From Monoplex corrugatus (Eukaryota; Mollusca; Gastropoda; Littorinimorpha; Ranellidae): a stretch of 64,000 bases of DNA. The notes under the pieces are model-generated. The model saw only the letters and a list, made by a program, of their open reading frames with translations, ran no database searches and was not told where the DNA came from. The stretch lies in assembly GCA_030674185.1 (NCBI GenBank), contig JAPXFY010000021.1, forward strand, positions 69,601,248 to 69,665,247, in the 5' to 3' direction. Made by a program: the position numbers and the translations under genes. Position 1 is the first letter of the stretch. Every line of letters starts with the position of its first letter. Of the stretch, positions 10,499 through 21,345 are shown piece by piece.

Positions 10499-11340
10499 AC
10501 TATCACTGTTCTCTTGAGCACCCTGTGACATGATCTCGTGATCTAACATTCTTCGTAACATTGTTACCTCCCATTTGATAAAACTGTGGGCTCAAGGATC
10601 TAATATTTCGAGTTAAAACCAACCTACGACAGAAAAACTGTGTAGACATTAGCAAGATATTGCATAGTCCCATGGTTTGTTGTCTGTTTGTTTGCTTATC
10701 TATGTTTATACAACTCTTATCATTACAAGGAAAAGAGCCCCACTTCTTCTCTCCTGGGTCTTGAAAAACGTAACTGCATTTACTATACTTAGTAATACAA
10801 CATGTAGCAGCCGTTTTCTGTTTATAAATAAAAAATGGCTTGAATATGAAAAAACAATTATAACAGAAAGCAATAAAATAAAAATATCCAACAGATAAAA
10901 CATGCATCAAAATAGTGAAACAAACAATTCCATAAACCAAACTTCAACTGACAAAACTTTCCCCAAACCACAACAATCAAATCAAAATTCAAATCAAACT
11001 AAAATACCCATTGAACAGAGCATAGTACCAAACTGGTGAAACACGCCGAACAAACACCACTCACCGTCATCAGATGTCGCCACAGGCAAGAACAACCTGT
11101 CTCGGCCAGAGAACCCCGCAGTCCGCTTCCGTAGGTTACTTTAACGTGTACTGAACCTCTCTTACCGGGCAAACTCCAAGCAAACTCGGGGGTAAGTGTG
11201 GAGGCCAGAAGTCAATGTACGTACGTAAAAGACAAGAGTAACGTCAAAACGTTGTGTGGTGTCTGGAGACAACAGGTGATAAGATATACCAACCAGAACG
11301 TATATAAACGAGTCTCCGCCGTTTCCTCACGTAGACTGGA
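10499..11340. other. Non-coding, AT-rich
   Basis: No gene seen. The part near 10585-10630 (GGGCTCAAGGATCTAATATT, then TTCGAGTTAAAACC) resembles a mutated SINE-3 promoter module. The stretch at 10860-11040 is A-rich with many CAAA words. Small opposing ORFs lack recognisable domains. Confidence 0.5.
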
Positions 11341-11475
11341 ACAGTGTGGTGGAGGTGGTAAGGAACTGGAGTACAAGGGGTGGGTGGGTTCAGCTGACAG
11401 AGCCGTGGACTCAAGATCTGGTATCTCGAGTTCAATCCCAATCTGCAACATTAAGAACTGATCCGTTCTTTCCCC
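11341..11475 (+). mobile_element. SINE-3 fragment, tRNA-like head
   Basis: Contains TCAGCTGACAGAGCCGTGG followed about 30 bp later by CTCGAGTTCAATCCC, spaced like pol III A and B boxes. The reverse complement of this segment recurs at 53335-53400 and, more diverged, at 40350-40390. This supports a dispersed tRNA-derived SINE and not a functional tRNA gene. No cloverleaf acceptor stem is evident. Confidence 0.55.
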
Positions 11476-11599
11476 AGTTGAATGCTCTTGTTATTCTAGT
11501 AGTGTCAGTTGAATGTTTCATAGGTCAACTTCCCCCGCCACTGTTCTTCTCCATTTCAATATCAACCTTGCCAGTGCATAGGGTTTCGCGCAGCCTCAA

Positions 11600-11870
11600 G
11601 GAGTCTGCCAGATAACCACTAGCGGATTTAGGTGGAGTGCATATGGAAAGCTAATATCTAAGCCCCCTTCGTGAATATTCATGCAGACGGGCGGAAAGTC
11701 CAAGTGAATAAGACGGACGTCGAACTTCCAATGAAAGAGTTGGGGTTCGATCCTGCCCAGTTGCCTGGTAGGCAAAGGGTGTAGGTTTTCCCCTTCTCCC
11801 AATCAACATGTGTGTAGATCTGCCAGTGCCTACACCCCTTCCTTGTGGCTATACGTACGTAGAACATCAA
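11600..11870 (+). mobile_element. tRNA-derived SINE-like fragment
   Basis: Carries a B-box-like GGGGTTCGATCCTGCCCAG at about 11742, followed by TTGCCTGGTAGGCAAAGGG. It resembles pol III-derived repeat modules. No second full copy is seen in the window, so the assignment is tentative. Confidence 0.4.
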
Positions 11871-11879
11871 GTATGCACG

Positions 11880-12139
11880 TCAATGTAGGTCATGTTGGTA
11901 TCTGGTGTCTTATGATAGAAACAGGAAACAACTCAGCGCGCACACCTATTAAAGACAGAGTGTGCACACTGTGCAGCAACATACCGCCTGCACAGTGTGG
12001 ACACAGCAACATGCGTGCACGCATCAGAGAATAATCATTCTCAGAATGCTACACCCATACCAAACACACACATACGCACACACACTAACATTCATTTCCC
12101 CAAGAGAGCAAGAACAATAAAGGCACATGAAACAATATC
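11880..12139. other. Left flank of the gypsy element
   Basis: Non-coding, with a perfect 12-bp inverted repeat (CACACTGTGCAG at 11965-11976 and CTGCACAGTGTG at 11988-11999, 11-bp loop). It ends in ATATC (12135-12139), the left target duplication of the LTR element. It may be the upstream part of the family F LINE that resumes at 21346, since a reading frame runs through the junction, but its residues are not diagnostic. Confidence 0.45.
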
Positions 12140-12266
12140 TGTGATGTTGCTGAGTGTCGGCAGTAGTGTATGTTATCATGTGCAGTGGCAAACAATACAG
12201 GAACGCTAGACGCCATTAGTGTCTGGGCAAATCATCTATATTCATCCGCATATAGATTACTCCACA
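12140..12266 (-). repeat. 3' LTR of gypsy-1 (127 bp)
   Basis: Starts TGTGATGTTGCTGAGTGTCG and ends ATTACTCCACA on the plus strand. Same sequence as the two halves of the 5' LTR at 19913-19980 and 21272-21345, apart from three substitutions and GGCTA missing near the end. It is short for an LTR. Confidence 0.92.
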
Positions 12267-12280
12267 TCCCCCTTTCCAAG
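12267..12280 (-). other. Polypurine tract of gypsy-1
   Basis: Plus strand reads TCCCCCTTTCCAAG, so the element strand reads CTTGGAAAGGGGGA immediately before the 3' LTR. This is the expected position of the plus-strand DNA synthesis primer. Confidence 0.85.
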
Positions 12281-12478
12281 TGGAAATGGACATTAAACTG
12301 AAACTTTAAATCAATTTCCAACGAAACCCGAAATGCAATTTGAGTAAGACTGAAATACAATACAATGTCTTCGCGTTTTCTTTCTTTAACCAAAACGAGC
12401 AAAGTTCAAACTTTAAGCGTAGACTGTCCTTTCATTTATCAATCACATCTACTGTGTAATTGTTTTCTTATTATAGGT

Positions 12479-13780
12479 TCAGTCTATCTGGTGGCTTGAT
12501 CGTGCGACAGGACCTGCGTAGCTGTGGTGCTTCAGGTGCTGGAGGCTGGCAGGTGACATCTTCCTTTGGACCATTCTGGTCAGGTGTTGGATCAGGGCCA
12601 TCCACTGCAAGGTTAGGTGATTCTGTGGCAACCACACTCTTGGTGGTTGAAATTCTGTTGACCGGGGAACTATATGTCTTCGGTTTCGACGCTGAGTGCC
12701 CAAAGGGGTGGCAACATCGTAGGACCTTTGGCCATGAAGTTTCACAACAGTCCCTGGTTCACCTTGTGGTCTGACCCAGACAGGTTGTCCTGGAGAGAAT
12801 TGTGTGGCTTCACGTGCACGATAGGCTCTATTAAAGTTTCGTTTCATGTCCCACTTTCCTCCTGATCTCCTTGTCTTTGAAATGTTCAGAAGACTGGGAC
12901 TTGAGCTTTGAGGGTGCAATGGGGACTGGCGTACGAAGTTTCCTGCCCATGGAGAGTTCAGCTGGGCTTGTTCCATGCTGGAGAGGGGTTGCTCGGTACA
13001 TGAAGCAATGCTTTGTCTGACTTTTTCAAGAGGTTCTTGACAGTTTGAACACCTCTTTCTGCCTCGCCATTCGCCTGCGGGTAATGGGGGCTACTGGTGA
13101 TGTGATGAAACCCATAGTTCTTGGCAAATGTAGCAAACTGTCCAGATGAAAATTGGGGTCCATTATCTGACATGACGATTTCTGGGATTCCATGTCTTGA
13201 AAACATGCGTTTCAAATGCTTGATCACATTCTCTGAGGTAGTTGAGTTCAGCAGTGCCAGTTCAATGTACTTTGAATAGTAGTCGATGACTAGAAGGAAC
13301 TGCTTTCTGTTGAGGTCAAAAATATCAACCCCGACCTTTTGCCATGGGTAGTCAGGAACTGATGACGGAAGTAGAGGTTCTGGAGGAACCTTCCTTTCCT
13401 GGACACATACTGGGCAGTTTTCAACCAGAGCTTCAATCTGGGAAGACAGCTTTGGCCACCAAACAGTTTCTCTGGCAAAGGCACGAGCACTTGACGATGC
13501 CCTGGTGACCAGTGTGAATTTTCTTCAGAATATCATGTCTCAGAACTTCTGGGATGATGAGTCTGGAGCCATGGAACAATAGTCCTTCTTGAAAACTGAT
13601 GTCTGTGCGAGCCGACCAATATGGCTGCATGAAGGGTTCATTTGGGCATGCACTTGGCCATCCATTTTGACAATATCTGATCAGCTTCTGACAAAGTTCA
13701 TCCTTCCTGATCTTCCGTTTGATTTCATCAAGACGCTTCTCTGATGCAGGGATGTTGGAGATGACTTGGTTGACTGTCAA
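12479..13780 (-). pseudogene. Gypsy-1 integrase region of pol
   Basis: Integrase joins element cDNA into chromosomes. Reading leftwards, the zinc-binding part is near 13560-13500 (HDILKKIHTGHQGIVKCSC). The catalytic core at 13227-12958 has MSDNGPQFSS with the second aspartate and HYPQANGEAERGV with the glutamate. The first core aspartate falls in the 13490-13290 piece, in another frame. The C-terminal part at 12976-12479 has FSPGQPVWVRPQ, the SH3-like fold typical of Ty3 integrases, then a proline-rich tail and stop. At least four frames are used, so 1-2 bp indels have broken it. Confidence 0.85.
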
Positions 13781-13884
13781 ACTAGCATCTGCCTCCAGTT
13801 CCTTGTCATTTCATCAGGCATTTGTGATGGGAGCCTGGAGAGAGCGTCTGCAGTAGTGAGATTCTTTCCTCTAGAATACTCTAT

Positions 13885-14785
13885 CTAGTAGGAGAATCTC
13901 ATGAGTCGCATCCTGAACCTTTGGATGCAAGGAGACAGCTCATCAAGATTCTTTGTCTTCAAGAGTGCCAGAAGAGGTCGGTGGTCTGTCTCAATTGTCA
14001 AATCCTTCAGTCCAAAGATGAAATCAGCAAACTTTTCGCAAGCCCAAGTCACTGCTAATGCCTCCTTTTCCACCTGTGCGTATCTCTGTTCAGTAGGAGT
14101 CAATGACCTGGAGATGAAGAACACTGGCTTCAAGGTTCCGTCTTCTTGGAACTGGCTTAGAACAGCGCCCAGCCCATAGGAAGATGAGTCTGCAGAGATT
14201 CTTGTCTTTCGGTTGGGGCTATAATGGGCCAGTGTTGGTGCAGAGCTCAGCTGCTTCTTGATGCTTTCAAAAGCTTCTTCTTGTGGACAGTCCCAAGTCC
14301 ACTGATAACCAGTCTTCAGAAGGTCACGAAGCGGCTTGGTAGTGTCTGCTAGATTGGAGCCAGCAAATTTTGAAACTTGGGTGACCATTCCCAGGAGACG
14401 TCTCAATTCTCTGACGTTGGTGGGTCTTGGAAAGTTTTGAATTGCCTTGACCTTCTCAGGATCAATCTGGATACCCTCCTTCGATATGACATGTCCAAGA
14501 AATTTCATCGAAGACTTTGAGAACTCACACTTCTCAGGATTCAAGGAAAGTCCGGCCTCAGTCAGTTTCGTGAGTACTGTTTTAAGTGAGGTGTCATGCT
14601 CATTCTCAGTCTTCCCATGTATCAAGATGTCGTCCATATCAGACACCACTCCTGGGATGTCTGACAAGAGCTGGGAGACCATTCGATGGTAGATCTCAGG
14701 GCCAGAACTGATTCCATATGGCAGACGGAGATAACAGTATCTCCCAAAGGGAGTTATAAAAGTTGTGAGTTCCTGTGACTCTTCT
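13885..14785 (-). pseudogene. Gypsy-1 RT (C half) and RNase H
   Basis: Second half of the gypsy reverse transcriptase and its RNase H, open for about 300 codons. Seen in order: ITPFGRYCYLRLPYGISSGP (RT motif B area), VSDMDDILIHG (motif C with both aspartates, a D replacing the usual Y or F), FLGHVISKEGI and a GYQWTWDCPQEEAF linker. RNase H blocks TRISADSSSYGLGAVLSQ, EKEALAVTWACEKF and TIETDHRPLLALL supply the acidic residues. The frame runs on rightwards past 14785 into LINE A sequence, so its nominal N-terminal 20 residues are chance. The other half of RT is at 17844-18490. Confidence 0.9.
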
Positions 14786-17700
14786 GTGGTCATGAACCTA
14801 TACATGTGAGTCTCACTCCGAGTGGTTACAGGCTTGCTTCTTTCCATCGCTCATCCCGAGGTGGTGGTATCGCCATCCTCTACAACGACTCACTCCATTC
14901 CCGCCTGTCTTTCTCGCAGTCTCTGCCTTTCTCCCATCCTTCTTTCGAGCACGTTGAAGTATCCTTCCAATCCACCCCTCACCCCATCACCTTCTCCTGT
15001 GTCTATCGACCTCCACCTAGCTCTGCCAACAAGCTCACCACATCCATGTTTCTCTCTGACTTTGATCAACTTCTTGATTACTACTGTCTCTTACCTGGAA
15101 ATCTCATCATTCTAGGTGACATCAATGTCCACTATGACAACACTCACCGTTATGACACAAGACATATCATCAACTCTCTGTCCAATCACAATATGACTCA
15201 ACACATTTCTGAACCAACCCATCAAAAAGGTCACATTCTTGACTGGATCATTTCTCGTGATCACCACAATTCCGCTACTGACAACTGTTTAGTTCTTTCT
15301 ACCTGTCTAACTTCAGCCCTTCCATCTGACCACTCTGCAATTCTCTGTTCTCTCGACATTTCTCCTCCTTCCCGTACCATGCGCACAGTGACTCGACGCA
15401 ATCTCAAATCTATCGACCTCTCCACATTTTCATCTGATGCCTCCCGTCTCCTTTCTGAAAAGTCACATAACCTTGCCGATGAATTCTATACTACTCTCCA
15501 CCATCTTCTGGACACTCATGCTCCAGCCACAACCCGTCCTTTACCTGACCGCCCCCCTACCCCCTGGCTCACTCATGAGATCGCCTGTGCAAAACGTGCC
15601 CGCCGCAGAGCAGAGCGCCGCTGGCGCAAATCCAAACTCACTGTACACTGGCAACTTTTCCAAGCCTCTAAAACAAAAGTATCCACCCTCATTGCATCAG
15701 CAAAAACAAGCTATTTCCAAACCAAAATCCTGAATGCATCTTCTTCAAAAGAACTCTTTACAACCATGAATCATCTCCTTGGCACACGAAAAGATTTACC
15801 TCTCCCAACAAAACATACAAATGAAGAACTCCCATCTGTATTCTCCAACTATTTCACCACCAAAATACAAACTCTTCGTGACAGGCTTGACAGGACACCC
15901 TGTCAACCATGCCCACCTGACCCTTCCTTCTCTGGCACACCTCTTACTACTTTTAACCCAGTCTCACAAGAAGAAATTCTCAACACAATCAGATCCATGT
16001 CGTTCAAAACCTGCGAACTGTATCCTCTTCCAGGTTCTCTCTACGCCGACTGTCTCCCTACTCTCCTCCCATTCATCACTGACATCATCAACACTTCTCT
16101 TCAAACTGGAACTGTCCCTGATTCTTTCAAGTCTGCTATTGTTCACCCTCTCCTCAAGAAACACAATTTAGATCCAAATGAACTGAAAAATTACCGGCCT
16201 ATCTCTAATCTCTCTTTCTTGTCAAAACTCCTTGAAAAAGTCGTCCTCAACCAGCTGAACTCTCACCTGTCTGCCAACAATCTCCTCAATCCTTACCAGT
16301 CAGCCTACCGCCAGTGCCATAGCACTGAAACTGCCCTACTACACATTCTCAACAATCTCCTCCTTGCAACTGATACTGGCAAAGTCTCTCTCCTCACACT
16401 CCTTGATCTGTCTGCAGCCTTTGATACCATTGATCATGGTATTCTCCTTTCTAGACTTCATCATACTTTTGGCATCTCTGACATTGCTCTGTCTTGGTTC
16501 ACTTAATACCTATCCAACAGAAAACAAACCGTTCTCATCAATGGCACTTACTCTCAACCTGCATACCTGACCTGTGGTGTTCCACAAGGATCTGTCCTTG
16601 GCCCTGTTCTTTTCACTCTTTACACCTCCCCCCTGTCCACCATCATCAACTCCCATTCTATAAAACACCACTTCTATGCTGATGACACCCAACTTCAAGA
16701 CAGTGACTCACCTGATAATATACAGCGCCTGTTGACTCGTACCACTGAGTGTTACTCGGACATTAAGAACTGGATGACACACAATAGACTTCAGCTTAAT
16801 GACGACAAAACAGAAGCTATCCTCATTGGCACCCGTCAGAAACTTTCTCAGCTGCCTCCTCTTTCTCTCCCATTATGTAACACATCAGTCCCAATTTCTG
16901 ATTCAGCTAAAAACCTTGGTGTCTGCATTGACTCTACCCTCTCCATGAACAACTTTGTTTCTCAAACTGCCAGATCTTGCTACTATCATCTCCATCGTAT
17001 AAGGCTGATCAAGAAGTATCTCTCTGTCGAAACAACTGCAAAACTCGTTCTCTCCTTCATAATGTCTCGCATTGACTATTGCAATTCACTCCTGTCTGGT
17101 CTTCCTGCCTCCACCATTCACATCCTACAGCGCATTCAAAACAATGCTGTACGCCTTGTACTGAAAAAGAAAAAAGCTGACCACATATCTCCTCTCCTGG
17201 CACAACTTCACTGGCTCCCTGTATCAAAGCGCATACAGTACAAACTAGACACCATGTGCTACAAAAGCCTCAATAACGCAGCCCCCGATTACCTGTCAAG
17301 CCTACTTGAGATCTATCTTCCCTCACGTACCCTCCGCTCTGCCTCCGATCCTCTGACTTTTCGCTTTCCACGCACTAAGCTCAATACCTATGGTCCACGA
17401 GCCTTCTCTGTTTCTGGTCCACTCTCCTGGAACAAACTTCCTTTCTCAGTCCGTCAGCAACCTACTTTTGTCTCCTTCAAGTCCGCTCTCAAAACTCACC
17501 TTTTCTCCTCCGCATAAAATCCTAACCTCACTCAACCCCCCCCCCCCCCTCTGCAGCCTGTCTCCGCTCGGAGGGAATCACATGGTTATAATATATAATT
17601 GTATATGCTATGCTCTCTATAATTTTCCATTGGTTTTATTCTTGCTTTTATTGCTTTTATTCTTTCTCCCCATTTATAGCCATGCGTGTGTGTGTGTGTG

Positions 17701-17839
17701 TATGTGTGTGTGTGTGTGTGCGTGCGTGTGCGTGCGTGCGTGCGTGCTTGCGTGTGTGTCTGCTTCAGCGCTTAGATTTGATTTTATCAAGATTTTGCGC
17801 TATATAAATATTGTATATTATTATTATTATTATTATTAT
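14786..17839 (+). mobile_element. LINE A copy 1 (CR1/L2-like), in gypsy RT
   Basis: A 3,054-bp non-LTR element inserted in the gypsy RT. TTCT flanks it on both sides (14782-14785 and 17840-17843). Removing it rejoins the gypsy frame between HQIPLSE and ESQELTTF. It is 5' truncated, lacking about 60 residues of endonuclease N-terminus present at 29505-29330. Its 3' end has the GCGCTATATAAATATTGTA terminus followed by (TTA)n, shared by all LINE A copies in the window. A (TG)n tract lies at about 17692-17758. Confidence 0.93.
14806..17517 (+). pseudogene. LINE A ORF2: endonuclease-RT, one stop
   Basis: Endonuclease and reverse transcriptase polyprotein that nicks target DNA and copies LINE RNA. 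The APE-type endonuclease has GGGIAILYNDSL near the start, ILGDINVH and the catalytic ALPSDHSAILC. RT follows with ELKNYRPISNLSFLSKLLEK, the motif A block LLDLSAAFDTIDHGIL, the motif B block VPQGSVLGPVLF and the motif C block HHFYADDTQL. The C-terminal part has LHWLPVSKRIQYKLDTMCYK and ends KTHLFSSA. The frame is continuous except for one in-frame TAA at 16504-16506, where other copies have a serine codon (one-base change). That stop and the missing N-terminus make it inactive. Otherwise it is strikingly well kept. Confidence 0.92.
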
Positions 17840-17843
17840 TTCT

Positions 17844-18514
17844 GAGAGAGGAATCTGGTGAAAGCCATGGTTACAATCCAGCTTTGTGAAGATTGTAGAA
17901 CCATGGAGTTTACCGAGGAGTTGTTCAATTGAAGGCAGGGGAAAGTTTTCTCTCTTAACTGCCTCGTTTAACTTTGTAAAATCCACACAAATGCGTATCC
18001 CACCACCTGATTTTGGGACAATGACCATTGGTGCGCACCAGTCAGTTGGGTTTGTGACTGGCCTGATCACACCCATCTGCTCCAAGTTCTTCAACTCTTC
18101 TTTCACTCTTTCATGCAGTGGTAGAGACAGGCGACGTGGTGACGCAACCGAGAAGGGTCGTGCTCCTTCGTTGAATTTGATGATGTAGGACTTGTCTGCT
18201 TCACCAAGTCCTGAAAACAGCTGTGGGAAATCTTCTCGTGCTTCTTCCTTGCTGATTGAGTTGACTTCGGTCAGCAATTCCAGTTCTCTGATGGCAGGGC
18301 GACCCAAGAGCGGCTCCTGTAATCCTTGAATGACATAAATGTCATGTGTCACTGCCTTTCCTCTGCATTGCAGTATGGCTGAGAATGTTCCTAGAACTGT
18401 AAGTTTAGCTCGACCTGGACCATAGAATTTCTTTCTAGTGTTCAACAGTTGTACCGTCTTTGGGACTAGTTTCAGTGGGACAACTGTCACGTCTGCACCA
18501 CTGTCAAGCTTGAA
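17844..18514 (-). pseudogene. Gypsy-1 protease and RT N half
   Basis: Starts just after an in-frame TGA (18515-18517). The aspartic protease active site FKLDSGADVTVVP follows at once, then the flap region and a GLQEPLLGRPAIREL stretch that precedes RT. RT fingers and palm begin with LEQMGVIRPVTNPTDWCAPM, then IRICVDFTKLNEAVKRENFP and motif A as FTKLDCNHGFHQIPLSE, broken by the LINE A insertion. The motif A aspartate is present. The TGA could be decay or a read-through type gag-pol stop. Nothing here decides between them. Confidence 0.88.
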
Positions 18515-19433
18515 TCAAGTGTCTTTCCCGTTGAACTGGACAACTTTCATGAAAGCATCACTGGTAAGTTCACCTACAATCACTCCTAGGTCTGAGTCTT
18601 CCTCTTCTTCGTACTCCTGCTCGACCAGTTTAACATTCTTTGTACGACAATAGGCTGCAAAGTGTCCAGTTTTGCTGCATTTGTGACATCTGGCAGACTT
18701 TGCTGGACACAGGTCTTGGTTGTGCGGACCTTTCCCACAACGGCTGCACTTCTGACGTGTCTGGTTTGACTGTTCATGTCGTGTTTCTGCATACTTTTTG
18801 TGAACAGTGGCTTTTGGGTGCTTCTTCTCCAGTCTCAGACGTTGCACTGAGCTTTCAGAGCTGCTTGCCATAGACTTCATCTGCATCTTTGATGCCTCCT
18901 GAACCTTGCAGATTTGAATTGCTTTCTGTAGGTCCAACTTTTTCCTGCAGTAATTTTTCACGGACAGTGTCATCCTTTATGCCGATGACCAGTCTGTCTC
19001 GGATCATTCTTTCTTCTTGGGCAGCGAATTTGCAGGGTTTTGCCATCTTCCTCAAGACAGCCACATAGGACTCTACTGATTCACCTTCTTCTTGCTCTCT
19101 GTGATGAAATTTAAATGATTCATAAACTTCATGGGAGGAGCTCACGCAGAATTTTTCAAAGGTCTGTATAACAATGTCAATGTCCGTCCTGTCTGCTTCA
19201 CTTGCGAATGGAAAGTTTTCATAAAGCTCTTGCGCGTCTTCGCCTATACAAGCTAGAAAGACTGCACACTGATATGGCTTATCTTCCTTATCTAGCCTTG
19301 AAGCTATGGAGTAGTTCTTCCATTGGCGTTGGAACTTTTTCCAGTTCTGCTCAACATCACCCTGAACCTCTAACTTTGATGGGACAGGTATGTTGGCAGT
19401 AAAACGTTTCTGCTGTTGCACATTTTCATTCAT
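18515..19433 (-). pseudogene. Gypsy-1 gag with CCHC knuckles
   Basis: Structural capsid-nucleocapsid protein. The start at 19433 (MNENVQQQKRFTANIPVPSK) opens a retrotransposon gag domain with QNWKKFQRQWKNYSIAS and CAVFLACIGEDAQELYENF. An extra base in the T5 run at 18939-18943 shifts the frame. The other frame then carries KSMASSSESSVQRL and two zinc knuckles, KCSRCGKGPHNQDLCP and RCHKCSKTGHFAAYC. An acidic EYEEEEDSD stretch precedes the TGA. The gag domain is clearly related to that of gypsy-2 at 34393. Confidence 0.88.
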
Positions 19434-19894
19434 GACTGTAATCTAGTCTGCGTCAGCCGGAACAGCGAAAAGTTCAGAGTACGGTAATCAAAGATGTCTT
19501 TGCCACTAGACCACCAATTAGAACACGTTAAGATGACGACTACAGTGCTGTGATGACAAAATACTGCTCTAAGAAGATTAATGACGTCACGGACTACTTT
19601 CACGTTCTTTTCACTTTCAGCGTTCTCTTGCCACTTTTTCCAATAAGATTTAATGGAAATAAACAGCAAAGCGTCTCTCATTGAAAGAAAAAAAATCAAA
19701 TCGTTCGTGGGTGTTTTAGATCGGAAACGTTCCACTGTCTGTTCGCAAGAACTTGAATGAATTCTAGCCCTAGGCCAGTCCCTCTGACATTACAGTTGAC
19801 ACTGACGTGACTGACATCGACTGAAACATTCAACTCCGCTCAAAGGACGAAATTTTCCAAACTACTTTTCAAATCAAAACGCTCCCACCTGATG
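19434..19894 (-). other. Gypsy-1 untranslated leader
   Basis: About 460 bp between the primer site and the gag start. An open frame at 19430-19735 has no recognisable domain and is probably chance. Confidence 0.7.
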
Positions 19895-19912
19895 ATCCCA
19901 CTTCTGACACCA
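19895..19912 (-). other. Primer binding site, tRNA-Leu type
   Basis: Plus strand reads ATCCCACTTCTGACACCA, which equals the 3' end of eukaryotic tRNA-Leu including CCA. On the element strand this is TGGTGTCAGAAGTGGGAT directly after the 5' LTR. It fixes the inner LTR border at 19913. Confidence 0.85.
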
Positions 19913-19980
19913 TGTGATGTTGCTGAGTGTCGGCAGTAGTGCATGTTATCATGTGCAGTGGCAAACAATACGGGAACGCT

Positions 19981-21270
19981 CCAATATAACAGTCGATGAA
20001 ATTGCTGAGAAACCAACGATAACGCCTATCCCTACATGGGAAATGCTAAATGCCACATTTGATCTCGATTATGCAAAAGTTAAAAAAGATGATGATGTCA
20101 ACATTACGCTATCCACAGCTTGTGAACACATCGATGAAAAGTACAGTACCCACCTCCACATTTTTACCGATGGGTCAGTCTTAGCAAACCAGAGCGCTGG
20201 AGCAGCCTTTTATGTTCCAAAATTTAACATTAAAAAGTCTTTTTTCATTGGGGCAAATGTATCTATATATACAGCAGAATTGGTCGCTGTTGTTCAAGCG
20301 TTGCATTATTTAATAAGCCTTCGGCCTGTGTCATTCAAAGTAGTTCTCTTTGTGGATTCAAAATCTGTATTATATGCCTTACAGTCTTTTGATACAGACA
20401 CAAGACCTGACTTAATTATTGAGGCAAATCATCTAATACATTGTTTAAAGATAAATGGTTCGGAAATCAATTTATGCTGGGTGCCTTCTCATGTTGGTCT
20501 TCATGGCAACAACGTAGTTGACAGAGCAGCTAAATCCGGTGCCCTCCATTCTGAAAATTCCATAGAATTACATGTTAACACCTCGGTAAAAGAAGCTTAC
20601 AACTCGCTAGAATTAGCATCATGGATTCGATTTCATGAACATTTAAATGAAAAATTTGTGTCTCAAAAAAGAATCAAACTTTCAGTTCAAAATATCTGTA
20701 AAAATTTGCAGTATTCCTCGTTATATCATTTGAGATTAATTGTTATGACATATTTTCGCATTCAACTGAACGCTTTGAAAACAAAATATTGTAACAACGT
20801 TTTATGTATTTGTGGCGAACAATTCACATTGTATCACTGTTTGTTTTACTGCAGAAAGCTTCGTTCCTTTTTACCAAAGACGTTTACACAAGGAAACTAT
20901 CTTGAAACGCATTTTAAAGAAGTAGTATCGGATCAAGTTTTGTTAGTTAAAATTTCAGAATCATTGGTTCACAGTCCTGTTAATGCGTTACTTTAAGATT
21001 ATTATTATAATTATGATTATTTTTGTTTTGTTTTGTTTTTATGACGATTTTTCTTTTACATTATTGATGTTAGCGTTGTTCTAGTTTCATTTCTCTGTTC
21101 ATCCATATCCTTTTTCTTAAGACCTTGCCGCTTCCTTTTAATTTTTTTTACGTCCCTTACTCTGTTCCCCTCTCCCCTCCACACCCCCCCCCCCCTTATT
21201 TCATCCTCCATGCCATTTTTCCCCGTCTAATATCACTTATAGTGAAAAGACGTTAAATCAAGCAACAACA
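19981..21270 (+). mobile_element. LINE F copy 1 (RNase H end), in LTR
   Basis: 5'-truncated non-LTR element with target duplication CGGGAACGCT. It retains only the C-terminal RNase H region and a 3' UTR. The 3' end, CACTTATAGTGAAAAGACGT then TAAATCAAGCAACAACAAC, resembles that of the neighbouring copy at 22330-22367. This marks a common 3' terminus. Confidence 0.88.
20047..20996 (+). pseudogene. LINE F RNase H domain, copy 1
   Basis: The open frame runs from before 19981, so its nominal start inside the LTR (19914) is not real. RNase H blocks are clear: HIFTDGSVLANQSAGAAFYV (first Asp), IYTAELVAVVQAL (Glu), LFVDSKSVLYALQSF (Asp) and CWVPSHVGLHGNNVVDRAAK (His-Asn-Asp area). A cysteine-bearing tail follows (CNNVLCICGEQFTLYHCLFYC), common after RNase H in such LINEs. 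RT and endonuclease are absent. The domain itself is uninterrupted to 20996. Confidence 0.88.
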
Positions 21271-21345
21271 ACGGGAACGCTAGACGCCATTAGTGTCTGG
21301 GCAAATCACCTATATTCATCCGCATATAGGCTAGATTACTCCACA

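Larger units (their letters stand above)
12140..21345 (-). mobile_element. Ty3/gypsy LTR retrotransposon (nested)
   Basis: Full-length LTR element on the minus strand. LTRs start TG and end CA (12140-12266 and 19913-21345). A polypurine tract lies beside the 3' LTR and a tRNA-Leu-type primer site beside the 5' LTR. Both outer edges are flanked by ATATC (12135-12139 and 21346-21350). Gene order gag, protease, RT, RNase H, integrase is that of Ty3/gypsy. Two LINEs inserted later: family A in RT (14786-17839) and family F in the 5' LTR (19981-21270). Without them the element is about 4.86 kb, a normal compact size. Frameshifts and stops in gag and pol show it is dead. The LTRs differ by three substitutions and one 5-bp indel. 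Confidence 0.93.
19913..21345 (-). repeat. 5' LTR of gypsy-1, split by LINE F
   Basis: First half 19913-19980, second half 21282-21345, plus the duplicated 10-bp target CGGGAACGCT (19971-19980 and 21272-21281). Rejoined length is about 132 bp, 5 bp longer than the 3' LTR because of the GGCTA insertion near 21330. Confidence 0.9.

Noticed and set aside
10503..10940. Hydrophobic minus ORF as a membrane protein
   Set aside because: AT-rich stretch with overlapping frames on both strands. No start context or homologue recognised.
13885..14847. Single chimeric gypsy/LINE protein
   Set aside because: The first 20 residues come from LINE A read antisense and are a chance extension past the insertion point at 14785.
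19430..19735. Minus ORF upstream of gag
   Set aside because: Lies in the expected untranslated leader of gypsy-1 and shows no domain.
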